Assembly (NCBI GenBank): GCA_025024175.1
Contig: QCXZ01000041.1
Location: 18,905,786 to 18,969,785, forward strand
Reading direction: 5' to 3'
DNA from: Rhyzopertha dominica
Lineage: Eukaryota > Arthropoda > Insecta > Coleoptera > Bostrichidae
Length of the DNA stretch: 64,000 nt
Part shown: positions 27,201-38,000 of the stretch, piece after piece
Layout of the letters: the number at the start of each line of letters is the position of its first letter
Numbering within the stretch: position 1 is the first letter of the stretch
The notes under the pieces: generated by a model
Database searches by the model: none
What the model saw: the letters and a program-made list of their open reading frames with translations, nothing else
Told to the model about the DNA's origin: nothing
Made by a program: the position numbers and the translations under genes

Positions 27201-30200
27201 TCATAAACAATGGCGTGTGTTTTGCTGTTCCGATCTCTTAGATCACATCAGTCTGGCTATGGTGGTATTACAATTCTTGCACTTCTCACTAACATTGATT
27301 CTTCTCAATTACGTTGTTTCATACATGCACCGTCGCGCCTATTACCGGACTGCCTAATATATATAATAACGTTCCTCCTGTTAATAACTGAATTTTATCA
27401 CCGTAATTAAAACAATAAAATTTCAGTGGCAACAAAAATGGTACTCGTTCTACATCATGTTGGCACCTTTGGCAGTGGACACATTTCTTTTCATTACCGG
27501 GGCATTAATATCCCAATCATTTTTGAAGGCTATGAGTAAACCGGATGCCAAATTTAACATTTTTCTATACTACCTGCATCGATATTTGAGGTAACTTGAA
27601 ACAAACAAATATTTTACTCTTTTTCTAAGGAAAATATTTGTAGATTAACACCGGCTGTTGCTGTACTATGGTTTTTCCAGGTAACAATAGCGAGAAGGAT
27701 AGGATCTGGTCCTAGATGGATTTCAATGCATGATGGCTTAAGGGATACCTGTTTGGATATGTGGTGGACTGTATTTCTGTATATTCAGAATTATTTTGGA
27801 GAAGATAACATGGCAAGTTACTAAACAATAACCAGCATACTGTTTATTATTCAAACTAGATATAACCAAAATGTATTTGTTTTCAGTGCCTTCTACACAC
27901 GTGGTATATTTCTATGGACATGCAATTTTTCATTCTGTCTCCATTTATTCTTCTCCCATTAGTCAAATACCGTAAGCTCATGGCAACAGTAGGACTTCCA
28001 TTGATTATTATTGTTGCTACATTATATCCAATGGTAACAATATACGTTCACGATCTGGAATAGTAAGAATTTTTTACATGTTATATGTACCAAGTCTAAT
28101 GTTTAATTTAGCCTCACCACAGACTATTACGACTATTACTACTACGTATCTCATACCAGAGCAAGTCCATATTTAATAGGAATTGCGTTTGGGTCTTTTA
28201 TCCTGAACAAAAAGAAATACCATATAAACGACGCTATTAATGTGACAATGTGGTCAGCAGTGATTGCTATCATTGCAGTGTTATTTTTGAGTCAACGAGG
28301 TGTGATAGAAAGACATGATAGATTGGAGACCATGTTCTATATGGGACTACAGCGACCTGTATGGGCCATTTGCCTGTGCTGGATAAGCTTTGCGTGCATA
28401 CATGGCTATGGAGGTAAGTCCAATTATTATGTTATAATGTCATGAAGTAATTAAAATCTTACAGGGTTCATCAATTCGCTTTTATCCTGGTCACTTTTTC
28501 AAGTAATAAGCAAAATTACCTACTCCGTTTATTTAGTACATGTTACCTTGTTGCTATTTAGTCTAGGACAAGATCGTGCACTAAGGGTTTTCACTGATTA
28601 TGATACGGTAATAAAAAACATATACAACTTCTATAAATGATTGATATAAATATGTTTGCAGTTTCACACCGTTGTTGGAGATATTGTGTTTGCTACCGTG
28701 CTTGGAGCGTTTTGGACTCTGGCTTTCGAGTCACCAATGATAACAATTGAAAAAATAATATTTGGNGGAGGTAATATAGATATGATTTTTATGCATGGCG
28801 TATTTTGTTAGCGTANGNGAGGTTAATGTTCAGTGGTGTTCGCGTTTTGACATCATTGGCAANAGTCATGGGCGTACCGAAGGGGGGGGGGGCAGCTGCC
28901 CCCCCTGGACCTGGACTGCCAACTCTAGGGCCTTCCCGCCTTCCATACATTTAGCTGATTAATTAAGTATGTATTTACGAAATTGTTAATGAAGCAAAAT
29001 TTATGGACAAAAGTATTTCATAATTTTCATCCACAACTCATATTTGACCTATGCAAATGACATTCAATAAGTCGTTGTCAAACGATTTCCAAGCTTATTT
29101 TGGTAAGGAGTCTAATACGATTTCTACTTTGTTCAGCTCTTCTAATATGTTTTCTTATAGGGATTGTTCAACTATTCTGTTTCGTGGAATACCCAGAATC
29201 GGTCACATATTTGTATTTGGCGGTAACTCCAATCTTCTTAGTTCAAAATTTCAAAATTAATACAGAGAAAACCCAGTGTGCCCTTAAAATGTCATTATAC
29301 AAAAGACTCTTTGAAAAAACGGATTAAAAATATCTCAGTTTATTTAAATGAGGCTTAATTGATTAAAATATTAAGTGCAGGGTTAATTACTTTCACATCC
29401 AACGGATAGAAAGTATTGTATGGCAAAAAAATTTTCAAAAATTTTTATTTGCTCATTCGCTTTAAAATGGTCGAAAACGCAAAAAAAAACAAAATTTGAG
29501 CTAAAACAAATTTCTTGTCTGTGTGTGTGTCTGTGTGTTTGTGTGTCTGTGGTATTGTTTGTGAACACCATAACTTTCGAAAGACTTAATATATGAACTT
29601 GAAATTTGTCAAACGTATAAATCTCAACTACCCAAAGCGACCTATTGTTTGTGGGGTAAGTAGGGTATCGGGAAAATTTCTCACAAAAAGTGTCTTAGAA
29701 TATTTATCCAAAATTTTGACATTTTCGAAATATTTCCAAAAAACCTATTTTGGACCATGCTCGTACGATTTTTTTAAATTTTGGTATTATATAGAAAATC
29801 AAATTTCTGACCAGAAAGCACTCTTGTAATTTTTTGTTAAATTAATAATTTTCGAGTTATTTGGAGAAAACAGATTTTAAAAAATTTATATATTTTTGCT
29901 AATACGAGGACTGTTTGTCTTAGAAAAAATGTGTAGAGAGAAAAATTGCTTAAAAGCTGATTTCTAATCGTATAGTATAAAAAATAAGAATGTCAGAATT
30001 TGCTAATATCCAAGTTAGTGGAGTATCATCGATGTGCTTATATTCAGTTTCAGATCACGATATTAGGCGCTTTACGCACATAAACTATGCATATATGATT
30101 AAAGTTAAAAACATAGATTATTTTTATGTCACATAAAAATTGCCGCAGAAATAACATTACATTAAATTACATTGCCATAATAATATTAATTGATCATAAA

Positions 30201-32348
30201 AGAATACCTACATTTGTAATAATTTATACTGTNCGTTTAATCGCTAATGTCTGCAGATTTCAGTATAGTCAAGTAAATTCCGTAAAAAATTTTAACATAC
30301 GGTTTTGGCGATATTGAGCCATATTTTGCAAATCAATGATAGCCAGCAAGATTAATATAATACATTAAAGGATTTTTGTAGCTTGAGAACAATAACAAAT
30401 GGTGGTTTTTAAATTAAGCAAAAATTAGAGTAAAATTAGATGTATGAGTAGAAATTGTTAGAGAATAAACAACCATCAATTTTTTTGGTGGTATTTGGCC
30501 AGCTACCGCGTAATGCTGGGGCTTATAACTTGTATTTTTAAGTTTAACTAAGATTAAACCAGCTTAATTCATTACAGTCTTAGGTACTATCTCACGACCA
30601 AGTTGTTTCCTTATTCTCAGTTTTGATAATTTGATAATACTAGCTACCTATTCAATCGTAACTTAAATTTCTGAAGCTTCTAATGCCAAAAGTTGAAACT
30701 AAAGAGCGCATAGGTTAATTAATTAATACTTGACATGTGCAAATTCCAAATCATATAACGTGGTTCTATTAGTAGATGCTTAATTTATATTTCTTTAGTA
30801 CTTTGTTAAATGTGATAGAGATGCAACTGAATGCGCTAGATATCGCCTAAATGATATCATCAATAATTGAATTAGGAATAAAGGAGCTTTTGAAGATCAG
30901 TATATATAAAAAACGTAAAACACTTGGGTCTTCACAGAAGATATTTTATGACTTGTCTTAATTGCAGTGGAGAAATCGATGGCAAGCGCATTTGGTTTAT
31001 TCAGGCCATCTAGCGGTATACTCTTTCTTGTTTGTATCAGGTATATTAAGAAGCTATACTTTTTTGAAGTGCATTGAGAAACCGAAAGCAAAGTTCAACG
31101 TCTTCAGCTACTACTTACACAGATACCTAAGGTATATGCGCGTTTTTCCTTACAGTACATTATAACAAAACTACGTGTATGCCATGTCGTCTGCGTCAAA
31201 ACAATCTGCGAACAGCTGTTTTGGTTTATAAAGTCTCCGCAGCGCAGCTATAGTGCCAACGTTAACCGCTAATACATGGCAATGTGTTGTCCCGTTATGA
31301 CCCCCGCATACACATCGCCTACCTTGACGTATATAAGAGAAACCAAGTCTATGTCATGTTATTTNCGCTGGTTATTATAGCTGCACTGAGGAAGCTTTAT
31401 AAGCCCAAACAGCCGTCCCTGCATAGTCACCTTGCAAAAAATCAACGAAGATTGTTCATGAAATAAATACTTCGTTAATTACTTAGGTACATATTCCGAT
31501 AGGGGCACATTTTTATTTCTGTTGAATTATTCAGTAAGGGAAATTTCTGCTTTGCCCCTCCTTAGACTAAAAGTTGAAGATGCCCATGGCAATAATTATA
31601 ACATTAGTTAAAAATAGGTTGAAATGATTTAATAATTTTCGAAATAATGTGGCCGTTCTCTCGTCGATGACAAAGATAATATAAATAAAAAGCGTGTATC
31701 CAGAATAAATTTTCAGGAAAGTAGAATCTTCAAACACCTCGATATAATACACTATTTAGGCTATTACGTTGAGATAGGTATGTGACTTAGTTTATTGTGA
31801 TGTCCAATAAATGGTAAAGTGCAGTCATTGAGGTCGAATGGGATTCGGATTTTGGGGGTTTTATTTTTTAAAGAAAATTGATTATACTACCGGTAAATAG
31901 TTTTCATGTCGTTGAGATGCTTTAGTTTAATTTAAGACATCAAATTGGAAATCACGTTGTACGCATATAAGATTTTTAATAATTTGTTAAATTAAAATAA
32001 ATCTACTTGAAAGATAATAACGTTTGATTTCCCATATTATCCAGGATAGTTCATTCGCCGTCAAACACAGTATGTTCATGCAATGGAATATAAAAATTTA
32101 TTCTCAGGTGTAAATGTTTAAATAGCTTTAGAGATCACAAACTTGCAATAATCAAATTTATATTTGCCCTTTGCTGATACAACAATTTAATTATGGTCAT
32201 AAATTTTAAAGCAGGAGGAGGCAATGCCATGAAGAAGGAGGCACAACACCAGAACCAACTAAACGATATAAATAACAAGACAAACGATACTCGTGTAGAC
32301 TTGGAAGCAACTACAACTGACTCAGCAGACTCCCGACGTAATATATAA
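18210..32348 (+). CDS. Gene B: NRF-6-like membrane acyltransferase, complete, about 687 residues
   Basis: Twelve exons: 18210-18402, 18835-19043, 22707-22903, 22992-23068, 23128-23318, 27427-27590, 27644-27812, 27887-28062, 28112-28413, 28465-28607, 28662-28770, 32215-32348. Phases agree at every junction. The ATG at 18210 gives a signal peptide (METVFVFLLVLLACGTA) before LDKESF, a motif shared with D. Residues about 18-198 form the NRF domain with six cysteines, including FDEC, RYC, CIPDSC and AC; an N-E-T sequon precedes the first. The first membrane span (about 200-216) is in exon 4. The acyltransferase core follows, with FWVIAGHR (His272, the probable counterpart of the catalytic histidine) and APLAVDTFLF (Asp307). 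The hydrophilic tail (about 644-687) is rich in Asn, Thr and Asp. Intron 7 has a GC donor (27813). Exon 12 has a tandem NAGNAG acceptor (AAGCAG). The N at 28766 is silent (Gly). Substrate unknown. Confidence 0.92.
19044..22706 (+). other. Intron 2 of gene B
   Basis: No exon or known protein is visible in this 3.7-kb intron. It contains a perfect palindrome (21659-21691) and, near 22305-22320, a GGCGCCCTGTAT end resembling decayed mariner termini. An open stretch at 21631-22014 runs through the palindrome and matches nothing I recognise. Confidence 0.6.
21659..21691. repeat. Perfect 15-bp-arm palindrome
   Basis: Arms ccagtacatacgtca and tgacgtatgtactgg are exact reverse complements around a 3-base centre (tga). 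Confidence 0.9.
24933..26800 (+). pseudogene. Tc1/mariner transposase pseudogene
   Basis: The N-terminal part (to 25172) reads DEGFSRRKVAQSINRSRKVV, a paired-like helix-turn-helix, then KKGGPKKKT, the basic linker. After the nested MITE the same frame resumes at 26000 with ITPRAARRIIATASN and AQKWGLDV, the second helix-turn-helix. The catalytic part (about 26210-26800) is recognisable in shifting frames (NLNGPDGF; NFRGGTLVLY; NELKNSLEEVWP) with many stops. It cannot encode an active enzyme. Apart from the insertion there is a TGA just upstream of the MITE (25170-25172). Confidence 0.8.
25180..25997. mobile_element. MITE with TA target-site duplication inserted in the mariner transposase
   Basis: Terminal repeats CTTCCACATCCAA (25180-25192) and TTGGATGTGGAAG (25985-25997) are exact inverses, each flanked by TA. 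The interior is AT-rich and non-coding. Removing the element and one TA rejoins the host transposase frame. A second copy in the opposite orientation lies at about 29390-30024. The TA duplication and absence of coding sequence point to a Tc1/mariner-mobilised MITE. Confidence 0.8.
28886..28905. repeat. G-run/C-run perfect palindrome
   Basis: A 20-bp perfect palindrome centred on AGCT sits at the junction of a G10-11 run and a C7 run, just after GGGCGTACCGAA. Similar 'GGCGTA...G-run' signatures recur near 45145-45178, suggesting a transposon terminus. Such sequence is prone to length error in assembly. Confidence 0.6.
29390..30024. mobile_element. Second MITE copy, inverted and internally deleted
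   Basis: Starting with CTTTCACATCCAA after TA (29388-29389), the sequence matches the reverse complement of 25180-25997 over most of its length, including the A-rich run and the ACCAAAATTT / AAATAACTCGAAAATTA type motifs. Roughly 190 bp of the interior are missing and the far terminal repeat is degraded, so the right edge is approximate. A (GT)n-like run lies at 29517-29552. Confidence 0.7.
30950..31418 (+). pseudogene. Stray duplicate of gene C exon 6 with its flanking intron sequence
   Basis: This block matches about 37187-37659 of gene C almost base for base. Within the 164-bp exon (30968-31131 versus 37208-37371) I count five differences. Both splice sites are kept (TTGCAG and AG|GTATAT) and the frame is open. 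One change alters the conserved VD motif: LAVDSF in gene C is LAVYSF here. The exon enters in phase 0, but exon 11 of gene B leaves in phase 1, so splicing it into B would break the frame. It therefore looks like a pseudo-exon carried by a segmental copy. Confidence 0.85.
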
Positions 32349-32391
32349 ATATTTTTGTTATTTTTTTACCGCTACTTGTTAATATTTATTC

Positions 32392-32397
32392 ATTAAA
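32392..32397 (+). terminator. Candidate poly(A) signal of gene B
   Basis: ATTAAA lies 44 nt after the gene B stop codon. No AATAAA is closer. Such hexamers are common in AT-rich DNA, so this is only a candidate. Confidence 0.3.
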
Positions 32398-32719
32398 CTT
32401 AAAAGATAACACCTGTTTATATTTATTTAGTAGGAGACGCCAATTTTTTTTACTCTTCGGGTTGAAACGCTTCATTCCGCTCAAAAAAATTGTAGGAAGA
32501 CTAGTTGTATTTTAGTTAAGCCTAGTGACTAGGAGACCAGCAAACAAAGGTGTAATATTCTAATGTATTGTCTGTATCATTAGCTACAGGTATTTCCGTA
32601 TTTAAAGCGTATAAAATATAAATTAACTATAGTTGTACCTAACCCAATTCACGATTAATGACGGATATTATTTTACTAATACCTGACTATGAAACTCACT
32701 CACTCAATACTACCTTGTC

Positions 32720-32960
32720 GTGGTATTCAAGTATCGAAAGTATTCAAAAGTATCGACAGTACCTAGGTATCGAAGTATCCAAAGTATTCATATGTATGTC
32801 ATATCATATGTTGAAAATATCGAGTATTACAATAATTTAAAGTATGAGAAACTTTATTGGTATTGCGGCATCCAAAATATAGGCGGTGTGAAAAGTAATG
32901 AAAATATTAAAATTGAAGCAATAGAAAGTTTAAAAAGTACGTATCAAAAAAAGCGTCCAA
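32720..32960. repeat. Degenerate short-period repeat
   Basis: Variants of AAGTATCGAAAGTATTC recur with loose spacing, breaking down toward the right. It may be a decayed minisatellite. Confidence 0.4.
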
Positions 32961-33396
32961 AATATCGACAGCAAAAATGAAATAGCGTGTTCTTTGAATG
33001 AAATTATTTGGTTATAGAAATAAGTAGGAACTTATATGCTGTAGTTGGGCAGGCATTGAAATCAATTCAGGTAAAAATAATAATAATACCTACATATTAC
33101 GTATATTTCCACGTCCTTTTTAGCAGTTAGTTAATAATAATAAAGGTGCATCGGACAAAAGCATATAACTAATCTTTTTACATATTTGAGGTATAAAAGC
33201 CGGCTTACTCGTACACATGCATTGCGCGCATTAGTTTATTGGGCGATTGGATTTGAGGACTGTAAAATGCATGTCTTCTGACGCTCCGGCTACCGCACAT
33301 TTTCTCTCTGAATGGCCGGCCGGTATTCCCTCTTAACATGCACGATTGATATTCTTCCTGGGTTACAACACTATTTCCAATCATAATATTAATATT

Positions 33397-33464
33397 ATCG
33401 TTGTCTGAATATTATTAATATTATATTATTATATTATTAATGTTGTTAATATTCAGACAACGAT
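33397..33464. repeat. Hairpin with perfect 18-bp stem
   Basis: ATCGTTGTCTGAATATTA (33397-33414) is the exact reverse complement of 33447-33464, around a 32-base loop of nearly pure A/T. It lies in the intergenic region between B and C. Confidence 0.85.
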
Positions 33465-34994
33465 ATTAGGTTTTCTTTTTGTAATTTGTTACTGTGCGGG
33501 GATCAAGATTCATGTGTGTGTGTGTTCTGCACATTGTCAGAAACATTTCTCAATAATTAAAACATTTAGGCATTTGAACAAAACGTTTTTTTCATAAATA
33601 CACTTATCAACTCTATCTTTTTCTCCATTAATTTATTTGTTTACTTTGCAAAAACTTATTAGATAGGTATAGTGCGGTACATATATAATATACAACTTAT
33701 TCATACTCGTACACTATACATAGCGCTTTATTGGTATATTCTTATAATTATATATATTACCACACATCATCATCTTCTGTAAGAAACAAACCTTTAGATG
33801 CAACATGACTCTTTACTGACCACTCAGTGATTGTAGAATGGTAATTATCTAATGATGATGGTTTACAGCAAACATAATAAGTTGTAGATATTGTAATTGT
33901 AGTGCAATTGCTGTCTAATTCTGGTAGGTAATAACGATAAGTNTTCCAACAAAAAAGAAATTTTTAGAGAGTATACACACTAAAAACGAATAAGGGGACT
34001 CGAGAGCAAGTAGTTTTAATTTTGTTTCTACTGAAGATAGAATATGTACCTACAATTTTCAATCCAAAACCTGTTATATTGAAATTTCCACTTTCTTAAT
34101 GTTGTAGTCACTGCTCACTGTTAATTAAAGCTGTTATGAACGGGAAGTTTTGCCACATAGGTTTACTACTTACATAGACTAATTCAGCTCCAAACGAATC
34201 TATAAATAATGTAGAAGCGATTAAGGCAAAATAAAGAAGTTTGTAGGAAATAATTAGTATAGGTAAAATAGGATAGGTAGGCACATGTCGCATGTTTTTC
34301 ATTAGGTTCAGTGTTCTCATTCTTTGCACTGCTCCACTCGGTTATAAGGGGTTATTAAAACATGCCAAAACCTCCCACTCGGGGGTAAAAGGTCTACATC
34401 CTAAAAGGCCTTCCATAATCAAACCAATGGTCTTGCAAGCTTTCTCGTAAGAACCAAAAGTCTAAGACAACCATTTTGGTCTTAAAACAATAAAGACCTT
34501 AGCATTTTAAGTGCTATTTGCGATTATGTAAGGTAAACGCCCATGATGGGGACTGAAAATAAAATATCGAAACAAAGAACACACAAGAAACTCAACAAGA
34601 ACTCGGTGGTAATAATTTATACACGTCTACTGCATGTAGTTACTAATTTTATGGTATTCAAGCTGTTACTCGGGATCTATGCGTAATACATATTTCATAA
34701 GAAGGTACTTTCAATTATAGAGTAATTAATATCATTAATATACCAGATTAATATCATATGTTAATATTAATTTACTCTTTGTGTAGAAGAAGCGTATTAG
34801 GAAATAATCTATGTATGTTGAATTAAGTAGTGTACTCACAAAATAAAGCAAACCTAAAATATGCAAACATTAATTATTGTACTTCAGACCTGCAAAATCA
34901 AATGTACACTATAATTATCATTCAGTCAGCACTAAAAAATTCTGCGGCTATCTAAGAATTCAGGTGAATTTGGAGCACAATTAACGTTAAATTT

Positions 34995-35026
34995 TATAAT
35001 TACTGCATTTAGATATAGGTCATTAC
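34995..35026 (+). promoter_or_regulatory. Candidate core promoter of gene C
   Basis: TATAAT at 34995-35000 is followed 27 nt later by TCATTA with its A at 35022. This fits the arthropod initiator consensus and the usual TATA-to-start spacing. The implied 5' UTR is 72 nt to the ATG at 35094 and would contain the in-frame upstream ATG at 35037. In DNA this AT-rich such matches arise by chance. Confidence 0.3.
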
Positions 35027-35093
35027 GTAGGAGACCATGTGCATACGACGACTCATTTGCACCTCCACGATTATATACGCAAAGCAAGAAATT

Positions 35094-38000
35094 ATGTTGG
35101 TAACAGCTTTCATTTTTCTGAGCCTTACACATTTTATTAGTGCTCTGGACGTTGAAGCTTTTCAAAAATATTTAAAAATGGGATCTGGCACGTATACTAA
35201 AAATAATAGTGAAAGATGTGAGTTTCAAAAGAAATTCTTCTTAGATGGAATAAATAAACGTAGAAGATGGGCAATGGAGAGTAAGTAATTCCTGTTTTAC
35301 TAATATTTTATCTACAACCTGTTGGATTTAAGTAATAAGTATATATTTTGCTAGTGTTGGACTCCTCGGGTAATATACCTGTAGGTATTCTTAAAGGTAA
35401 TGTAGTGGACCTAGGATTCTACGATCAATGTCTAGAAATTAGACACGAAATAGGTGAAGGAGTGATTAACGGAAAGTACTGCCATGCAGGTTTGCTAATT
35501 CCTTATGCGTGGAACAAATCAACGCCGAGCGAACCTGTAAATAATGCAATAGCAATTCAGGTAAAGTAATTAATATTTGTGGCAATGTTCTCTACGCTTA
35601 TACTTTAAAACTTGCACCGAGCGCAAATATCAATCCTACACTACAAGATTTTATTACTAAGAAGAAAACAAAATCTACTAATTGCCTGCTAACGTAATCT
35701 CAGTATGTAAGTTAAACAATACTAACTAACTTTAAATTAAGATAATTAAGATACATTATTTGATAAATTGTTAATATAGAAGAGACGCTTGGCGTTTTGG
35801 ATTTTTCTCAAAACTATTGTCTATGTTCCTTAGAAAAATAGCAGGTGCAATTATAAGGCCAAATGGCATGCGAAGGAACTCGTAAGTCCCGAATTAAGTG
35901 CTAAATGCAGTGTTTGGAATACCATTTTTGTTCATTTCTGTTGGGTGAAATATAAGTACTTTGGTAGAGTGTCTGTTTGACTTATCTAGAATCAAGATCA
36001 TTATTATGTGGGAGAAGATGTACATCAACGATGGAATTTTTATTTAGACGCCTCAGAAATTTTGATTTGGTTAGTTAATGTTGGTGGGCCCATTAGTAAT
36101 AAAAAACAGAATATTAGCTGCAAATATTGATTAATGATGCTTGTTTTCATATTTAAGATACAGTTTAATTATAACTTTTCGTTAAAAACCGTCGACTTCT
36201 TAATTATTAAAATTTTAATCATAGTATACACAATATAATTGTACCAGTTATTGGTGAGGAATATTACTATTTCTTTATGCTACATTCACGTCTTAATCTT
36301 TTTCGATTTTCGGTTAGACTATAACCGCGTTGATTTGGTTTTCGATTACTTGATATTGTTTGTTTTACTTTAATTTGCAATTTTGTTCTCAAAATCTAAC
36401 ATTGCTTTCACCATTTTGAGATTGTATAATCTAGTTTGTCTGCTGAAAATTTGAAATTTGAAGTGTGGAATTTGTTGCATAAATTCCCTTGCACTACATT
36501 CGTGTTTCGGTTTGGAAAACGTGCAATTAATATGAAAATAATATTTTTCGTGTGTTAGATAACAAATATGGGAATTCTTAATACCTCGCATGTCAATGTC
36601 AGTGGAATTGAGTATCCTTCAGTTGTGACGACTTCTGTTTGTATACCAGATGCTTGCAGACCTAGTGATATATTTGGTAATTTAGGCTTTGATGGAAGCT
36701 GTTCTACAAAATATGATCTGGGAAAATTAAGTGCTGGTGAAATAATTTTTATGTAATACTTTACATTGGTCTAGAAAATATTTATATTGATGCTATATTA
36801 TTTTTAGTGTCATGATTGGGATAGTATCAACATTTATTGTATTTAGCACTGCTTACGATATTTACATTTGGCGATATGGAGAGAGTATGGTTATTATTGC
36901 AGTTATATGCATATTGTATGCAGCAAAAATTGTGTCTGTATTGTAGGCAAGCCACGCCCTCTTCTCATCGCTTTCTCTTTATATACAAATGGTTATAAAA
37001 TTTTCAACGACTGTAATAGTTCTAACCAAATACCTTGCCTTGGTGGAGTTAAAGTGTTTAGTTTGTTATGGGTAATTGTATTCCATAGATACATAATAAT
37101 GGAAGTATCCGGAATTGTTAACTACTCTGATATACTTCAGGTATTTTTAATAATTATTATATGCAAAGAGCCCCTGTTGCATATCTGACTTGTCTCAATT
37201 GTTGCAGTGGAGAAATCGATGGCAAGCGCATTTGGTTTATTCAGGCCATCTAGCGGTAGACTCTTTCTTGTTTGTATCAGGTATATTAAGAAGCTATACC
37301 TTTTTGAAGTGCACTGAAAAACCGAAAGTAAAGTTCAACGTCTTCAGCTACTACTTACACAGATACCTAAGGTATATGCGCGCTTTTCCTTACAGTACAT
37401 TATAACAAAACTACGTGTATGCCATGTCGTCTGCGTCAAAACAATCTGCGGACAGCCGTTTTGGTTTATAAAGTCTCCGCAGCGCAGCTATAAGTCCCAA
37501 CGTTAACCGCTAATACATGGCAATGTGTTGTCCCGTTATGACCCCCGCATATACATCGCCTACCTTGACGTATATAAGAGAAGCCAAGTCTACGTCATGT
37601 TATTTGCGCTGGTTATTATAGCTGCACTGAGGAGGCTTTATAAGCCCAAACAGCCGTCCGCAGATTGTCATAGCTCATGGTATAGACGTTATTTTTATTA
37701 TTATGCTTGAGAACTGTACTCTTTGCAGACACCGTTGTTAGGGACCTCTGTCGGTCTTAAAATGCCCACTACAAGGTGGGCTACCGTTCAGATTTCAGGT
37801 TCCCCCACAGAGACGGGTGGGTAGCGCCGTTAATTGCCAATTGATGGCATGTTATTGCCCACATTATATTTCTCGCTTACAGTACATTGCCTAAATCCCT
37901 ATCAAAAATAATGTTCTCACTGTAGATGTATATAACTGCTGGAAGATATTAATTAACTGTAATTTTAGACTAACTCCGGCTCTGGCGGCACTATGGTTTT

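Larger units (their letters stand above)
28771..32214 (+). other. Intron 11 of gene B, with two inserted duplications
   Basis: This 3.4-kb intron separates the last membrane-span exon from the tail exon. It contains a G-run palindrome, an inverted copy of the MITE at 29390-30024 and a duplicated piece of gene C at about 30950-31418. Open stretches at 29051-29327 match no family I know. Confidence 0.7.
32349..35093. other. B-C intergenic region
   Basis: About 2.7 kb without a recognisable gene. It contains a degenerate repeat of GTATCGAAAGTATTC type (about 32720-32960), a strong hairpin (33397-33464) and AT-rich sequence up to the candidate promoter of gene C. Confidence 0.6.

Noticed and set aside
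29051..29327. Overlapping open stretches with a hydrophobic segment in intron 11 of gene B
   Set aside because: Hydrophobicity is expected from T-rich DNA. There is no splice context matching the paralogs and no family signature.
30968..31131. Alternative (mutually exclusive) exon of gene B
   Set aside because: Its entry phase (0) does not fit the preceding gene B exon 11 (phase 1), it lies after exon 11 rather than beside exon 6, and the conserved Asp is changed. Treated as a pseudo-exon.
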